Assembly (NCBI GenBank): GCA_003586115.2
Contig: QVOM02000034.1
Coordinates: 125,957,936-126,021,935, forward strand
From: Salvator merianae
Taxonomy: Eukaryota; Chordata; Lepidosauria; Squamata; Teiidae
Direction of reading: 5' to 3'
Length of the DNA stretch: 64,000 bases
Positions 1 through 12,787 of this stretch are shown here, in pieces (the first letter of the stretch is position 1; every line of letters begins with the position of its first letter). The notes below the pieces were generated by a model that was not told the DNA's origin, did not search any database, and saw nothing but the letters and a program-made list of their open reading frames with translations. Made by a program: the position numbers and the translations under genes.

Positions 1-555
1 GACACGGCATTTAATCAGTTTAAAGGCCGTCTTCACTTCCCGCTGTCCCGACATGATCTTGCCGTTCCGTAATTTTTATGGATTAAATTGGCTAAATGCG
101 GATTACTTTGTCTTCGGATTTAATGAACTCTCAAGCCGTTCCAGATCGCTAGCGCGCTTTACTTTGTGCTGTGGGCATGGGGAAAGCAATTATTTGGGAG
201 GGACCGTACTGTTTTGGGGGCGTGCAGAGGGAGAGATCCCCATTTTGTGCCGACCAATGACAGACTTTGTGGGTGGGCAGGAAGCACAGTAGTTTCCTCC
301 ATTATCCCCATTGCTGCCAGCAGAAAAGAAATTGTCCACCTTTTTATTTCGCTAAGCTGTGGTCCTTTCTCTTTCTTTATCCTTCATTAGAGGTAGAAAG
401 TAAAGGCTTCCTCCACTTCCATCTGCTCTTTAAAGCAAAAAATAAATAGTGCCTGTTTAGGGTTGCAGTCCTCTTGCCCCAACAAAGAACCAAGATGAGT
501 TTTGCCAAGAGCTACACAGCTGTCTCGGGCGATGTCGGGGGGGGGGGGGGAGATG

Positions 556-794
556 GCGCAATTTAAAAGTAGTGTAAAAGCAGGGAGAGGTCCATAACAA
601 AGGGAAAAAGTGGGGAGGGAACGTCCCCCGCTCTACTATCTTGACAGTGCTGTTCATCGCCAGCCCCTTCTTTGAAGTCCATTTGCTGGTGATGAACAGC
701 ACTGTCAAAATAGTAGGGCCCCCCCACGGTCCTTCCCCACTGTTTCCCTTTGTTATGGACCTCTCCCTGCTTTTATGCTACTTTTAAATTGCGC
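556..794. repeat. 239-bp near-perfect palindrome (fold-back element)
   Basis: The left arm (about 556-663) and right arm (about 685-794) are reverse complements over roughly 108 bases with only scattered mismatches. The loop is about 21 bases and is centred on 675. The innermost 30 bases of each arm are almost identical, including GACAGTGCTGTTCATC on the left and its complement on the right. A G-run (538-550) lies just outside the left arm. No open frame spans it and I saw no clear target-site duplication, so whether it is a MITE or a locally formed inverted repeat is open. Confidence 0.85.
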
Positions 795-800
795 AGTTGC

Positions 801-3800
801 GTTAAAGTGCACCAGCAGGGGAGCAGAAATGTCATCAGCATTTCAAAAGAACTTTTAAAAACTTGCAGTTTTAAAGTTCTGCTTGTGTAGATAGAGGCTG
901 TAGTGAGGAGAATGAGCAAATGACGAATGACTGGTAAGGCTGCCAAGTGAATCCATGTTCTGAGGCTGCAGTGGGGACCTACTGAGAGTGGAGCTTTACT
1001 TTCCAGCCCCTGTGACGTCAAGGTTTGAACGTTGGGACTGCAACCAATCACTGACTGCACGGGGAGGGGAATTTGACGAGGAGTGGAGGCAGAAAGGGTA
1101 CTGCCAAGCATGGGAAATATCAGTGTGGGAATGAGCAAGTACGAATTGACTCCGTGTTAAAGTGTAACTGTGGGAACAACCAGAAGACGAATTCACTGTG
1201 TGTACTCTTCTGATACGAATTACATTGACGATGTCCAACCGCGGCCTGTAAATGGTAATTTTTCTCAGATGAAACACTGAACTTCCATCATTCCAGGCTG
1301 GCAACTGTTAGGAGATGTGGAAAAGATGAAAGTGAATGCATGCATATTGGGAAGAACATGAGCCAATACACTTGTTAAGTTTTATTTCCATTGGGACCAA
1401 GGACTAGGGGCTTAAGCCAGAGGATTTCAATACAGTATGCAAGTAATTGGCTACCGCTGAAATTAATGAAGCTTAAAAATGCTTCATTTTGGCAGTGCCA
1501 TGTTCCACATTCCTAAGAGGTATACTTGCAGGGAACTAAAGAGCTTACTTACTTTAGTGGACAGATATAATGCACAGATGCACTTCATATCTCCATCACT
1601 TGGGGATAATTATGCATCTGCCAGGTAGCAGGTGGCATGCAAGTTATTACAAATTTCTGTTCTGCTGCTGACAACATGTGTAATTCAACTGAGGAATTAC
1701 ATGCATAACATTTTCCCACTGCACTCCACTAAGATTAAATAACACCACTGCAATATGCTACACCAAGTTGTACTTTGTTAAGTGTGCTTTTTTTTTTTTC
1801 TTCCCCATTTTACATTGTATGTTAGAGATGCAGATCTTAGGCTGTGATGCTGTAAGTCCATGTCCATGTTCTTATTTCTCTTCTCCTAACACACTTTAAT
1901 TCTATGCAAAAGGAAAAAAGTGGAACCTTTCTTCCTGACTTCTGCTTTGCCAGGTCATGGCTACATTTGTATTCAGCTCTATGAGCATAGTTTTCTGTGC
2001 TTCTGTTTTGTTTGTACAGAGACTGATCAGGAAAGAACTAGATGAATACTAAAAAAGAGGGGCCAAGGAAATCATGCTTAGTCTCATATAGGAACTCTTT
2101 GAGGCTTGGCTTCTCAGGCTGAATCCAGACAATGGTAGAATGTAGTTTTGGGGCTATTGTGCTGTGTTCTATAGTTCTTCTGAGAACCTAAGCTTTCGGA
2201 CATAGCTATGACATCCATCTTCAGAAGATCTGACTTCTGGAAGAGTCAAAACAACTAAATCCAGACAGACAAAAGGCAACCTGGTAAGGGGCCCTGGTGC
2301 AAGGTGACTGCATGTGAAGGTGACTGCGAGGTGACTGCATCCTGGCCACAGCCAGTTCTGGGACAGTAGAATCACTCTTGAATTTGTCCTGTTGGTGGAC
2401 TCTGGCAAACAACTCTGAGGTCACTTACTGCTCTTTTCTCCCCACACTGCAGTCTGAAAAGATGGAGGCAGCAGGAGCAACTTACCTTAGTTGCTTTCTG
2501 TTAGCAATTAAGCGTGGGATGAAACATTGATGTTGTGGATTTTATTTTTTTTCCCCCCAACTTGGAGCTTATGAGGGTAGGAGGTAGATTCTGCACCTCC
2601 CATGTCTGTGGCAAGATTGTTGGTTTCTGCATGCAGGCAGCCCTTTTTCAGGCCATTAATTTGAAGCCTCAAGCTGTATCTGAACACAATAAATAAATAA
2701 ATAAATAATAATTTAAAAAAAACCTGGCTCAAAAGCAGCTTAGAGGTGGCAGTGTCCACCCACATTGGAATTGCAGTCACTAGCTTTCAATGTGGAATGA
2801 GAACACTAGCATCCACATGCTGCAATCCGTATGTCACTTTGGAGGTGTGTTTTTTTTAAGGTGTGCAGATGCAGACTCAGTCTGAGCAGGTTGTAGCTAT
2901 GAGAAGGTGCTAAACAGTCCCTTGCCTTTAATTGTACTTCACTTTACCTCTCTACCCCATCACCATTGTTCCTGTTCAATACAGGTGTGCACTTGTCCTA
3001 CTCAAGCAAGATCTGTTGAACTGCTAAAATGGGTCCCCCATGGTATACCTCTTGCAATCCATATTCCTGCACTCTTGCTACACATGTCCACATAGCATTC
3101 TAATGCTTGATCCTGGAAGGGTATGTGGGTTGTAGCTGTTTAACTCTTCTGGATCTAGGGAGAAATAACTTATTTTCACTGCTATCTCCACCACCATACG
3201 GTAGGAAGAATAATGTATTCTAACACATGTTTCCAGCAGGATTTATACCATTGCAGTATCAGCCCTCCTGCTATATTGCCTAAAGTTCAGTGGAATGCCA
3301 AGGTACTTTACAGACTCCACAGCAATGTTGAGGGCAGATGAGAGCAATCATGTCAACTTAACTTTAACGTTCCTGTATAGGGTGAGCTGCCATGTACCAG
3401 AATAAGCAATCTGTCCCAAACTTGGACAGATTGCTCCTGGCCCAGACAATGGTGTCTGTACTGAGATAGCCTATTCTGTACCACTCCACATGCTGACACC
3501 AAAGTTCACATCAGCTTCAAAACTGGTATGGGGGAAGGGTGGACTCTGAATGGTATGAAGGCCAGGGATGAAGGAAGGGCTCCAAAGGCCATTGAAATGG
3601 GTCCTCTGTGGTATACTGGACCATGGAGATATGCAATCTCCACACCTCCGTGGTCTATTATACCACTTCCTAGTATGCTGGCAAACCTTGAAAAGAGGTA
3701 CATCAGACCAGAATACCATTTTGGATATTCTAGTCTGGTCTACACTCTGTCTTGTGTGGACAAAACATTCTACGAGGGGGTAGAGCTTCTCTGGTCCTCT

Positions 3801-5339
3801 CTAAAGTGCAGACAAAAGAGGTACAGAAGTGTGCTCTAGTCCAGTTCACCAGCCAGTACAGAAAGGTCCCATGTTTTCCACTTCCACAAACCTCCCTCTA
3901 TTAGTATGCCCTCATTTTGTAGTTTTGCCTTTCAAATAAAGCAATCATTCTCTCCCAAGCTGCTTGGGACACATCTGAATATCCAAACTCACATGAACAC
4001 AGAGCTACTATTTCAGAATTGTCAGGTATTGAACAAATTCACTTTAATGAACTCTAGAGAAGTATGTACAAACTTAAAGCGCCAGAAACCTTCCACATAA
4101 GTTGGACAGACATTTGGTTATGCAGTTTTGTAAAGAAAATAAAAAATAAAAATATTCACCATGTTATGGGGAAAGCAATGATCCACAGACTGATGGAAAG
4201 CACCTTATGATCCCAGCAATTTAATTGATGAACCACATAGCCTGAGCCTATAGTTCCATCAGCCAATTACAGGGCTGGAGGCTGACCAAATTTCAGCTGA
4301 AAAATAACTAGTTTTCACGCAGGAGAATTTTTCAGTGGCATGAACAACCTACCACTACATTTAATATGAGTTTTCCATGACTTTGTTGACTAGGGAAAAA
4401 AAAAGTTTGAGACAAAGATACTAACTTTTAAACAAAAAACAGCTTTAAACCACATCTATACAAATGTTAACAAAAGTGTCTAAGAAATATCCCACTGGAT
4501 TGGGCCCCTGACCCATCTAATCCAGAGATCTATGGACTGATAACTCTTTCCGTACATCTACCACTGTGGCTTATATCTAGCAGCCAGAGCTTCTAGGTAG
4601 AAAGGCAATCCCTTTAGACAGCAGTAAAACAATTTGTCATGTTTAGAGAGAGAAATCAGGGTTTTCTGGCATAAAGCAATAACTAAACTGAATCATATTA
4701 TCAGGCTTCAGTGTCCCTACGCTCGGTTCCTGAACTCATATATGATGATGGCAAGTAATGAGTAAGTGATAAGTAAGCTTAATTGTGGTGAAAAAGGAGA
4801 TTACATACTAGAGAATGTTTTCTTCCCATGGCTGGTATAATATATATTTAGGGACACATTCAAAAATATTTCAAAAAGAACTTGAATGAATACATGGAAA
4901 TCAGTGCTGTCAGTGGCTATAAACCCTGGTGGCAGCAGGAGGTAGTATGCCTCTGAAGACCAGCTGCTGGGAGACTGCAAGCAGAGCAAGCTGTCTGCTT
5001 GTGTCCAGTTGATAATTCTTCCTTGTGCAACCAGTGGGGCACTGTAAGAAGAGATTGCTGGTCTAGATGATGTTTGGGGCATTTCCATATGTGTGAATAT
5101 TCAAACACCTAACCAAATTGCAGCTAGGAAAATTTTGGCTTCAATCTCCATGGACAGTGGCAGTAGGCATCTCATGAAGATTGTGCTGCCCATTACCAAA
5201 AGTGAACACTGATGAAAGTTCCATTTTCTCAAGGTGTGATTTTCTTCCTTAAACAGAGTCACCCTTGACTGCCACTGAAAATGATGTTTCCATGTTAAAA
5301 AATGTAGACAAGATGCAACAGTGATGCTCCTGGGAAAGA
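801..5339. other. Anonymous non-coding stretch
   Basis: No coding region is supported here; the open frames are short, in unrelated frames and without recognisable motifs. It holds short homopolymer and A/T-rich tracts (a T-run near 1791, an AAATA-type tract near 2688-2710). A weak CR1-like piece at about 4495-4625 resembles the reverse complement of a CR1 3' end, with its 'ccactggattgggcccc' and 'cccatctaatccag' phrases. Nothing else could be identified. Confidence 0.5.
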
Positions 5340-5347
5340 GCTACCAC

Positions 5348-6476
5348 TAGGGATGTGCACGAAATGAATTTTCTCTGTTCATTTTGCAACGCATTGAAGC
5401 TTCGTTGCTTCGTTTTCGCACGAAAACGGAAGTAGCGAAAATGGCGATTTTCATTTTCGCAGCGAAAATTTTCGAAAATTTTCGAAAACCAGAAGTGCAA
5501 AATCAATGAAATAAGTAGCGAAAAACAAACGCCGCATATCCCCCTGCCCTCTCCCTTCTATATTGGACCGTCCATGTTGCTAATTTAAGGAGTTGCTTCG
5601 TTAAAAGTAAAAATTGCACGGAGCTTACTTTTTATCGGCGGCCGGTTTGTAGCAGGATTCAAAGCAACGAAGGCACGTTTGGGGTTCCTCACTGCAGATC
5701 AAAAGCAAGCGAAAGCAAGCGAAGGAATTTTTTCGCTTTGATTTTTCGTCATTTTCGATGCCTTTTCGACACTCATGTCTGTGCGCGCACGCGCGCTAAT
5801 TTCTGTCCCTTTAACTTATCGGCACAACTCGTCGCTGTCTGCCGTCCGTGCCAATTGTTTGGGGCACAGAAATTATTACCTCGCCTACGAGGCGGGCAGG
5901 CTTAGTCAGCGACGTGCGAAGCAATTGCCTTCAGCTCAGCGCGTAATTTAGAAGACTGGCGGCAGCCGCAGGATGAAATAACTCCCTACTTGCGAGCAGC
6001 AGCAAAATGACGCCTCGTCTTGCCCTCCCTCCCTACTTCCGAGCAGCAGCAAAATGACGCCTTGTCTTGCCCTCCGTTTCAAAAAGCAGAACTATATACC
6101 ACCATCAAAGACGTTTTATTAACTCCTAGCCATCTGAGTTTCTCATACTCATGCGGTGCGATCGCTGCGAGGCAGGCGAAGAGTTAAAAAAATACCGTCT
6201 TTCCTAATGTGATGCATTACAATTTCCACCTCTAGAGGCAGAGACTTGAGGCTATGAAGCTACCGAGCTTCGTTGCATCGCAGTTTTCGCAGCGAAAAAA
6301 GACGAAAAATAGCTGTTCGCGGTGAGTAGCGAAGGTCACGAAAATTGACGAAAATCGCCGTGACTTTCGCTATTCGCTTTCGCGATAGAGAGGGCACTTC
6401 GCATTCGATGCGAATGCTGCGAAGCAACGAAATTCATACGAAATTTCGTTGCTTCGAAATTTCGTGCACATCCCTA
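5348..6476 (+). mobile_element. hAT-like non-autonomous DNA transposon, copy A (1129 bp)
   Basis: The ends are TAGGGATGTGCACGAAAT and its inverse. They are flanked by an exact 8-bp direct repeat GCTACCAC (5340-5347 and 6477-6484). An 8-bp TSD with short terminal inverted repeats is typical of the hAT superfamily. The interior has no transposase frame. It is rich in CpG and in TTCG/CGAA runs that make the subterminal regions self-complementary. An internal 45-bp unit containing GAGCAGCAGCAAAATGACG is tandemly doubled near 5980-6075. A reverse-complement copy of nearly the same length lies at 51647-52776. It must move with a transposase supplied elsewhere. Confidence 0.92.
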
Positions 6477-6866
6477 GCTACCACCATTTTCAAGTGGAGG
6501 CTCAGTCTTTAATTCACAGGGCAATGAAGCAATTCCTCTATGAAAAAGGTTACTTCTTTTCTTTTTAGACTGGGGACATATTAGAATGTATAAAACAGTG
6601 GACAGATACATTGTACATATTTAACCAACTTCAAAATATAACTATATAGGCTACATCTAAATTATCTGTATTAGGGGGGAAATGCCCATTGAATGCAAAA
6701 TGGTCAGACACATAGATTGGAAAGCTCAGTCTTCTTCAGTTTATTTGCTGAACCCTCAAAAGGACAAGCTTGGAGAGCAATCAATAACCTTGCCTGGCTC
6801 TTACCAAAGTAGCCCCAGCAAGGAGAGGGTTCCAGGGACAATTGACTGCACTCCATTGATACTGTG

Positions 6867-7044
6867 GCCCTTTCTGCACTTGGCCTTATTCCAGATTATA
6901 TCTCAGAATAGAGACCTGCCATCTGCCTGCTAGTGCAGACTGTGGTAGACCCTGGATAAGACCTTTAATAGTTTGCACTAGCATGTGCATAGCAGGTCCC
7001 TATTCTGAGATATAATCCACAATAAGGTCAAGTGCAGAAACGGC
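6867..7044. mobile_element. 178-bp palindromic MITE, copy 1
   Basis: The element begins GCCCTTTCTGCACTTGG and ends with the inverse of that motif. Its two halves are reverse complements through most of their length (arms of about 80 bases), so a transcript would fold as one long hairpin. Flanks CTGTG and CTGAG agree at 4 of 5 positions, in line with the 5-bp TSDs of the other copies at 22711, 41208 and 54992. No coding capacity. The superfamily is not certain. Confidence 0.85.
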
Positions 7045-7252
7045 CTGAGGCTGAAATTTCCTTCTCCTACTACACTGGGTCTGAAGAAACTGATCCAATG
7101 CAGACAGTAAACCTATGACAGTGGACCCATCAGTGTAGTAACAGTTTGAGGGAGTTTAGGGAACCCTGTACAACTCCCATAGCAGAATGTCTCAATGAGT
7201 ACAACTGTGAGGGAAAACACTACCACAATTTCCCATTGTAAATGCTGGGGAA

Positions 7253-7335
7253 AGTGTGTGTGTGTGAGAGAGAGAGAGAGGGGGGGGAGGGAGGGAGACA
7301 GAGAGAGAAAGAGAGAGAGATTGAGAGAGAAAAAG
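7253..7335. repeat. GT/GA-rich simple repeat
   Basis: A short GT tract runs into AG dinucleotides, a G-rich stretch (GGGAGGGAGG) and further GA repeats. It is an ordinary purine-rich microsatellite, with no sign of coding. Confidence 0.9.
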
Positions 7336-9540
7336 ATTTTACTGAACCTTCCTAATAATTATTCCATGGACTAAAGACTTAGAAAAGGGTTCCACAGTGT
7401 AGTAGTCAGGTGCTCAGCAATGTCCTTGAAGGCTTTCCACAGCAACTGCAAAACTTCTGAGCATGCATTTACTGCCCCCATCATTATATATTGGCACAAT
7501 TACCTTGCATACACACTTATCTGAAAGTACTCAGACCTAGAAGGAAGAAACTAGACACTTTCTGTTCTCTTTAAACTGCATTAATTAAAATGCCCACCAC
7601 CATCAACAAATAATTGAACTATAAAGGCCACAGCAGATGTATTTTATTTGTATTGGATCCAACTTTTACAGAGCTGCCTTTAGAAAGCAAAGGACTTTTA
7701 TGTAGATTTCACTTTGGCTAACTAGTGGGATGTGAGCTGGAGAAAATAAACAACTGGATGGGGTAATAGCCATGCCATGCTCTCAAAACACCAGATATGC
7801 CCTTGAGCTTACTAAAGTTGGTACTCCCTAGCTCAGAGGTTACTATGTGGTTTTTTAAAAATTGAAAAAATGAAAAAAGAAAGAAGTCTCATTTTCAGAT
7901 AGATTCATCCAATCTATCGCTCCATAATTAAATCTGTTAGGCAGTTGTTATGACAGATCTTATAAATTAGTTCATCAATGAGCTAAAGCAGCAAGGGGAA
8001 AATCCAAATCGGAGCAGGCATTTCACAAAAATAATAACTTTCTGAAAATATCCTTTAGACAGACAAAATACTTGGTCTAAAATGGACAGTTTCTGAATTG
8101 GAGAAAAATAGGAAAAAGCCAGAATCTAATTTAAACCCCCTCATTTTGCATGATATAAAAAGCCCTGCCTCTAAATAATAATATTCTGTAGCCAAAATTA
8201 ATGGCTTTCAGAGCATGCAAGTCTAATTATGTACTGCTGGTTGTAAACGTCATGCTATGCTTCAGAGGATTTATGGAAGAACTTTACAGAGAAAATTTAA
8301 TCTACCTTTTTTTTTAAGTGGCACTAATGTGGGAAGAAAACAAAGTTCCAGCTGTACCTGTGAAAGACTAATGCCCTAAGGTTGGAGTCATGCATCTCAG
8401 AGACTGTAGTCAGGTGACTAGGAAGTCTTGCAAAATAAGGTGATGCACTGTGGCTTCACACTGTGAATTATATCTTGAGTTCTGCACTGAATGCAGTCTA
8501 AGGTTGTGTTTACATGTAACAAAATAAGCAACTCAAAAGTGTCTCAGGGTGTGTCCAGACAAGTGATTTTTTAAATCGCCTGCATAAAAGGAGCAAATAA
8601 TTCCTGGGCACACAGGAAAAAAACCTATCACACACAATTACCTGATGAGACAATTCAGCAATCTAATGTCACAGCCTGCAAAGGGTGCTGCTCACTGATT
8701 GGCCACTCCCCACCTCCCTGCTGAAGCAGTTTCCCAAGTCCTTAACTACTTAACTGCCAGGGTTTTTCTCTTTCTAAAAGAAACTGTCTAATCTCTCCTC
8801 TTCCCCTGTTCCCCGATGCCTTGGAGAATCAGAGCAGAGGGCAGAGAGAGACTTGACAAGATTTGGAAACTGCTTCAGCAGAAAGGCAGGAAGTGGTGAT
8901 GCCTCATCTGAACTGAAGCTTTTTACTAAGAGCAGAAGGAGAGATTTGTCAGCCTGGAGAGCAGAGGGGAGGGAGAGATTTGCCTGTATGGGTAAACTTT
9001 TCAAAGGCCCTGCTTTCTGTAATTAAAAAAAAAGCACACTGGACTTTAGTAGCAAGGCACTCTCTCCCACGCCTCGCTGTTAAATTCTTTTTTTCATGTA
9101 CAGAAGGCAGTGAGTTTGAAAAGTTTCCACACACTGGCAAGAGCTTGCTGTGCCCCTCCCTTCCTGTGTTATTGCCCCATGGGTTCCTAAAAGGCTCTCA
9201 TTGGTTAAGATGCTCACTAAGGCAACTCGAAAACACTGAAAAGCTGAATATGGAAGACCCAACCTAGGCATCCACGGAGAGGTGCAAGGGGGACTTCCAG
9301 GTAAGGATTTACAGACTCCCCTGCTTAGATACACTCAGAAGGTGACTAAAATAAGCTGTCAAAACATACCCTTAGAGTCAGTAACATGCAACACTCATGT
9401 TCTCATCCTACATCCTCTAATCCACCTTTTCTAACATGGATATTAATGTGATGGGTGAGGTGCAGACTAGCATGTGAATGATCCCACCTGTGAGCCATTT
9501 CAGAGAGGCTTTTTTATTGTGTGTAAATCCTAGACAAAGA
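7336..9540. other. Anonymous non-coding stretch, possible old DNA element at 8547-9355
   Basis: No gene is recognisable. At about 8547 the sequence AGGGTGTGTCCAGACA begins a segment whose far end near 9355 has a loosely complementary sequence (inverse of AGGGTATGTTTTGACA). This may be a decayed DNA transposon with terminal inverted repeats, but the flanks show no matching duplication. The interior has short frames with no motif. Confidence 0.3.
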
Positions 9541-9548
9541 ATCAGTCA

Positions 9549-9598
9549 GGAGAGGAGAGGAGAGGAGAGGAGAGGAGAGGAGAGGAGAGGAGAGGAGA
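9549..9598. repeat. (GGAGA)n microsatellite
   Basis: About ten uninterrupted copies of the pentamer GGAGA lie immediately upstream of the L2 fragment. Uninterrupted repeats of this length are usually length-polymorphic. Confidence 0.95.
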
Positions 9599-9644
9599 CT
9601 CTGTCGAGGATATGCCTATTCCCGTCATCATAGCTATAAATGTC

Positions 9645-10975
9645 ATTAATCCATTTCAGTTTGTTTTCAGGTCTGGTTATGGCACAGAATCCACCATGGT
9701 CACCCTGGTTGATGACCTTTCCTGAGAGAAGACAAGGGGAATGTGACCCTGTTGGTACTCCTGGATCTCTTGGCAGCTTTTAACACCATTGACTATGATA
9801 TCCTTCTGGGAGGACTATAGAGTTTAGGAGTTGGAGGCACTGTGTTACAGTGGTTCTGCTCCTATTTCCAAGGCCAATTCCAGAGGGCAGTTGTGGAAGA
9901 TTCCTGTTTGTCATCCTGGGAATTCAGGTGTGCACTTCCTCAGGGGTCAATCTCATCTCCCATGCTTTTCAACATCTATGTGAAGCCATTAGGGGTAGTC
10001 ATCAGGAAATTTGGAGTAAAGTGTCATTAATATGCAGATGACACTCAGCAATATATATCTGTGCCATCTGAAGCAGGACAGGTCCCTGAAGGCATTAATG
10101 GGCTGGATGAGGGCCAATACGTTTAAGCTGAATCCAGGCAAGATAGAAGTGCTGTGTGTCAAAGGGTCTCAAGTCCATGAAGTTGCGAGTCATCTGGTCC
10201 TTAATGTGGTTGCTTCACCCTGGAAAGAACAGGTGCGGAATCTGGGTGTTCTCTTGGACTCTGCGCATACACTTGAGACTCAGGTGGAGGCAGTGGCTAA
10301 CAATGCATACTCCTAGTTATGGCTGGTTTACCTGCTATGACCCTCCTGGACAGTGGTGATCTGACCACAGTAATCCATACTTAGGTAACTTCCAGATGGA
10401 TTATTGTAACATGCTTTACATGGGGCTGTCTTTGAAGATCGTTCAGAAGCATCAACTGGTCCAGAATGCAGCAGCAAGACTGCTGATTGGAGCAGTTGCT
10501 GGATACATATCACACTGAGCTTCCCTGGCTGCCAGTTCACTGCTGAGCCCAATTCAACCTTAACCTATAAGGTTCTAAATGGCTAGGGCCCCAATACCTA
10601 AAGGAACACTTTCCCCCATATCAACCTGCTCGTACCTTAAGATCTGTGGATCTTAAGACCCTCCTGGCTGTACCACCATCTTCAATAACTAAAAGCATGG
10701 ACACTCCAGACAGGGTCATTTCAGTGGTGGCCCCCAGACTCTGGAGCACTCTCCTCCCTGAGGTGTGTCAGGCATCTTCACTTTACATCTTTAGGAGAGT
10801 AGTGAAGATGCAGTTGTTTACCCTTGCCTTTGATTAAAGTAACAGATTTCCTTTCCCAATTTCAGACACTGCTATTGCTTTTAGTGTCATAATAACAGTG
10901 ATTATGACGTTACCCACCTTGAGAGCTTCAGATATAGGGTGGGATAAAAATGCAAACAAATAAATAAACACACTT
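9645..10975 (+). mobile_element. L2-type LINE, degraded reverse transcriptase and 3' end
   Basis: Across shifting frames the conceptual product carries L2/CR1-group reverse-transcriptase landmarks. In order these are a GYGTES-like segment followed by VTLVDDL, a LLDLLAAFNTIDYDIL block (the catalytic-Asp region A), GGTVLQWFCSYF, ALPQGSISSPMLFNIY (block B) and a YADDTQ-like block C reachable only by a frame change near 10030. The 3' end has a GGGTGGGATAAAAATGC-type L2 tail, followed by AAATA repeats at 10957-10970. Several frameshifts and stops make it a dead copy. It is 5'-truncated relative to a full L2. Confidence 0.85.
9842..10316 (+). pseudogene. L2 reverse-transcriptase pseudogene segments
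   Basis: Two short open pieces (9842-10030 and 10032-10316, in different frames) are readable remnants of the L2 reverse transcriptase. The first holds the ALPQGSISSPMLFNIYV block. The second continues with MRANTFKLNPGKIEVLCVKG, the post-catalytic region that follows the YADD box in L2 proteins. The boundary between them falls at the YADD site itself, which is disrupted by a frameshift and a TAA, so no active enzyme could be made. Confidence 0.75.
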
Positions 10976-12779
10976 ATAAATAGAATATGATGAATTAGGA
11001 CTTTGGAGTTTGAGGAGCCTTTGCAAATACTGACATTGGGGACCTAAAACTCTCACCCATTTCCATGTGCTTACAAGTGAAAGCAGATGAATCAACAAAA
11101 TAACAGCAGGAAGAGGAATAATGGGATAAAAGTTTTCTCTGATCCTTACAGTGCTTGAAAATGGCTTAACTAGGTGGAGATGCACATAGAATTACTGATG
11201 AAAATTCAGCTAATGAAAAGAGTGGAAAGTGGTGGAACATGGAAGGTCCAGTTCGAATGCATGACTCCTGTGCTCAGTCTGTGCAATCCAAGAGGGGTGG
11301 ATGGAAGCTAAGGTACATGAAATACTAAGGGAATCACAGAAGACCTTCCAGAACTTTGCTCTCATCTGGTTGCCTCAGTCAGATAAAACTTTTGAGGACA
11401 TCTCATGTAAGTAGAAAGCAGTGTTCAAAAACAACCAGGATAATTGCTAGAGGGAATAAGAATTTATAAGGAATAAAGTGGAACATTTTGGTGAATAGAT
11501 TCACTAGTACAATAGTGGCATAGCCCTTAGAAGTAGACAGACCAATTATTGAATCGAATGGGATTTTATGGATATTGGATTGTGGGATCCCTAATGGCTG
11601 TAGAAGCACTATTTGGACTTGTATTGACAGCAAACATGTTGAGAAAGAATGTAAGACACAGACAAGGTCACAAATAATTCCTGACTTTGGAAATCATAAA
11701 ACATATGATAGGGGGCTATGTCAAGTGGGTACTATCAGTGGAGCCTAACCTAATGCTGAGTTTCAGCTTTGCCACATTCAGCTGAGGTCCTCTGAAAAAC
11801 AGTTAAGATCCAAAAAAAAATGTGGCACCATCTAGTAATCAGACCTTCTTACTAATGGGGTATGTGTACTCCAAGGCATCTGGGTCTGACTGTTCAAAAG
11901 AGAGATGGAAAATTTGTGTGTCGGATATACAAATTTCTTTTTTTTTTTTCCATTTATCAGATATTTGCAGCTTAATTAAAAGATGCTAGATTCATTAAGA
12001 GGGATGAGATAATATCCAACTCACTGGTCACTAATTAGCCATACCTATTATCCCTGAATTTTGGCAGGGCTTTTAATTTTTGTTTTGTTAGAAATGTTGA
12101 AATCTCATGATTTCAACTTAGATCAAGAATTTTGCTAGCAGTCACTATATCATGTGAGTTCGTTGTTTTCTATTCTTCTTTTCCTTCCTTTTCTCGGAAT
12201 CCATTTGCTAAAAGCAGAAATGTCTTCAAAACACCACCCTGTCTTTTACAGGAGCCCAAGCCCAAAGAGATGATAGGCAATTTATGAAAGTCCTGCACAT
12301 TTTCATTGCCAGAAGTCATTTTATAAGCATCATAAACCAAATAGTGATAGATGATTGATCCACTTTGCTGATCAAGGGAACTGTCATTATTTTATTATTC
12401 AGTCAAGGTTAAATGTTAGAGCTACATCTGTTAAAAGGTGTGAAAGTTTGTATTCTTTCTTTCTTGAAATCATGAGTACATATAATGCATTGAATTCATT
12501 CTAACTAGAAAAGTTGTTAAGAATAAGACTCAGGAAGACATGGAGATGCATACACAATCCATTCAGTTTTTGTTCCCATTACCAGCAAAAACAAAATTGA
12601 TGAACAATTTATTCTAACTTGTTCCAGTTTTGCTTGTACATTTCCAGGTTTTAGCAGATTTGTTATCTTCATTTTCTAGCTCTCTCTACATTTTATCAAT
12701 TTGTTTTGTTTCACAGCATTAAGGTGACCTTGGTGTTCACTATAGAAAATGGATGTATAATTGTTTTAAAAGTTATCGT
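10976..12779. other. Mostly anonymous sequence around the integrase remnant
   Basis: Apart from the Gypsy integrase remnant at 11403-11633 no coding unit or repeat was recognised. Long terminal repeats that might belong to that remnant were not visible by eye. Confidence 0.4.
11403..11633 (-). pseudogene. Gypsy-type LTR retrotransposon integrase core remnant
   Basis: The 76-codon minus-strand frame contains DSIIGLSTSKGYATIVLV followed by FTKMFHFIPYKFL. This matches the start of the integrase catalytic core in Metaviridae (Gypsy) elements, where a D-F-I-x-x-L-P-x-S-x-G block with the first catalytic Asp precedes V-D-R-F-(S/T)-K-M-A-H-F-(V/I)-P. The usual VDRF is degraded to VNLF, so the second Asp of that segment is lost. 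No protease, reverse transcriptase or flanking terminal repeats were seen. It looks like an isolated, old fragment. Confidence 0.6.
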
Positions 12780-12787
12780 GTGTATAT

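Noticed and set aside
8547..9355. Terminal-inverted-repeat element
   Set aside because: The inverted ends match loosely and the flanks do not duplicate, so I left it as a possibility within an anonymous stretch.
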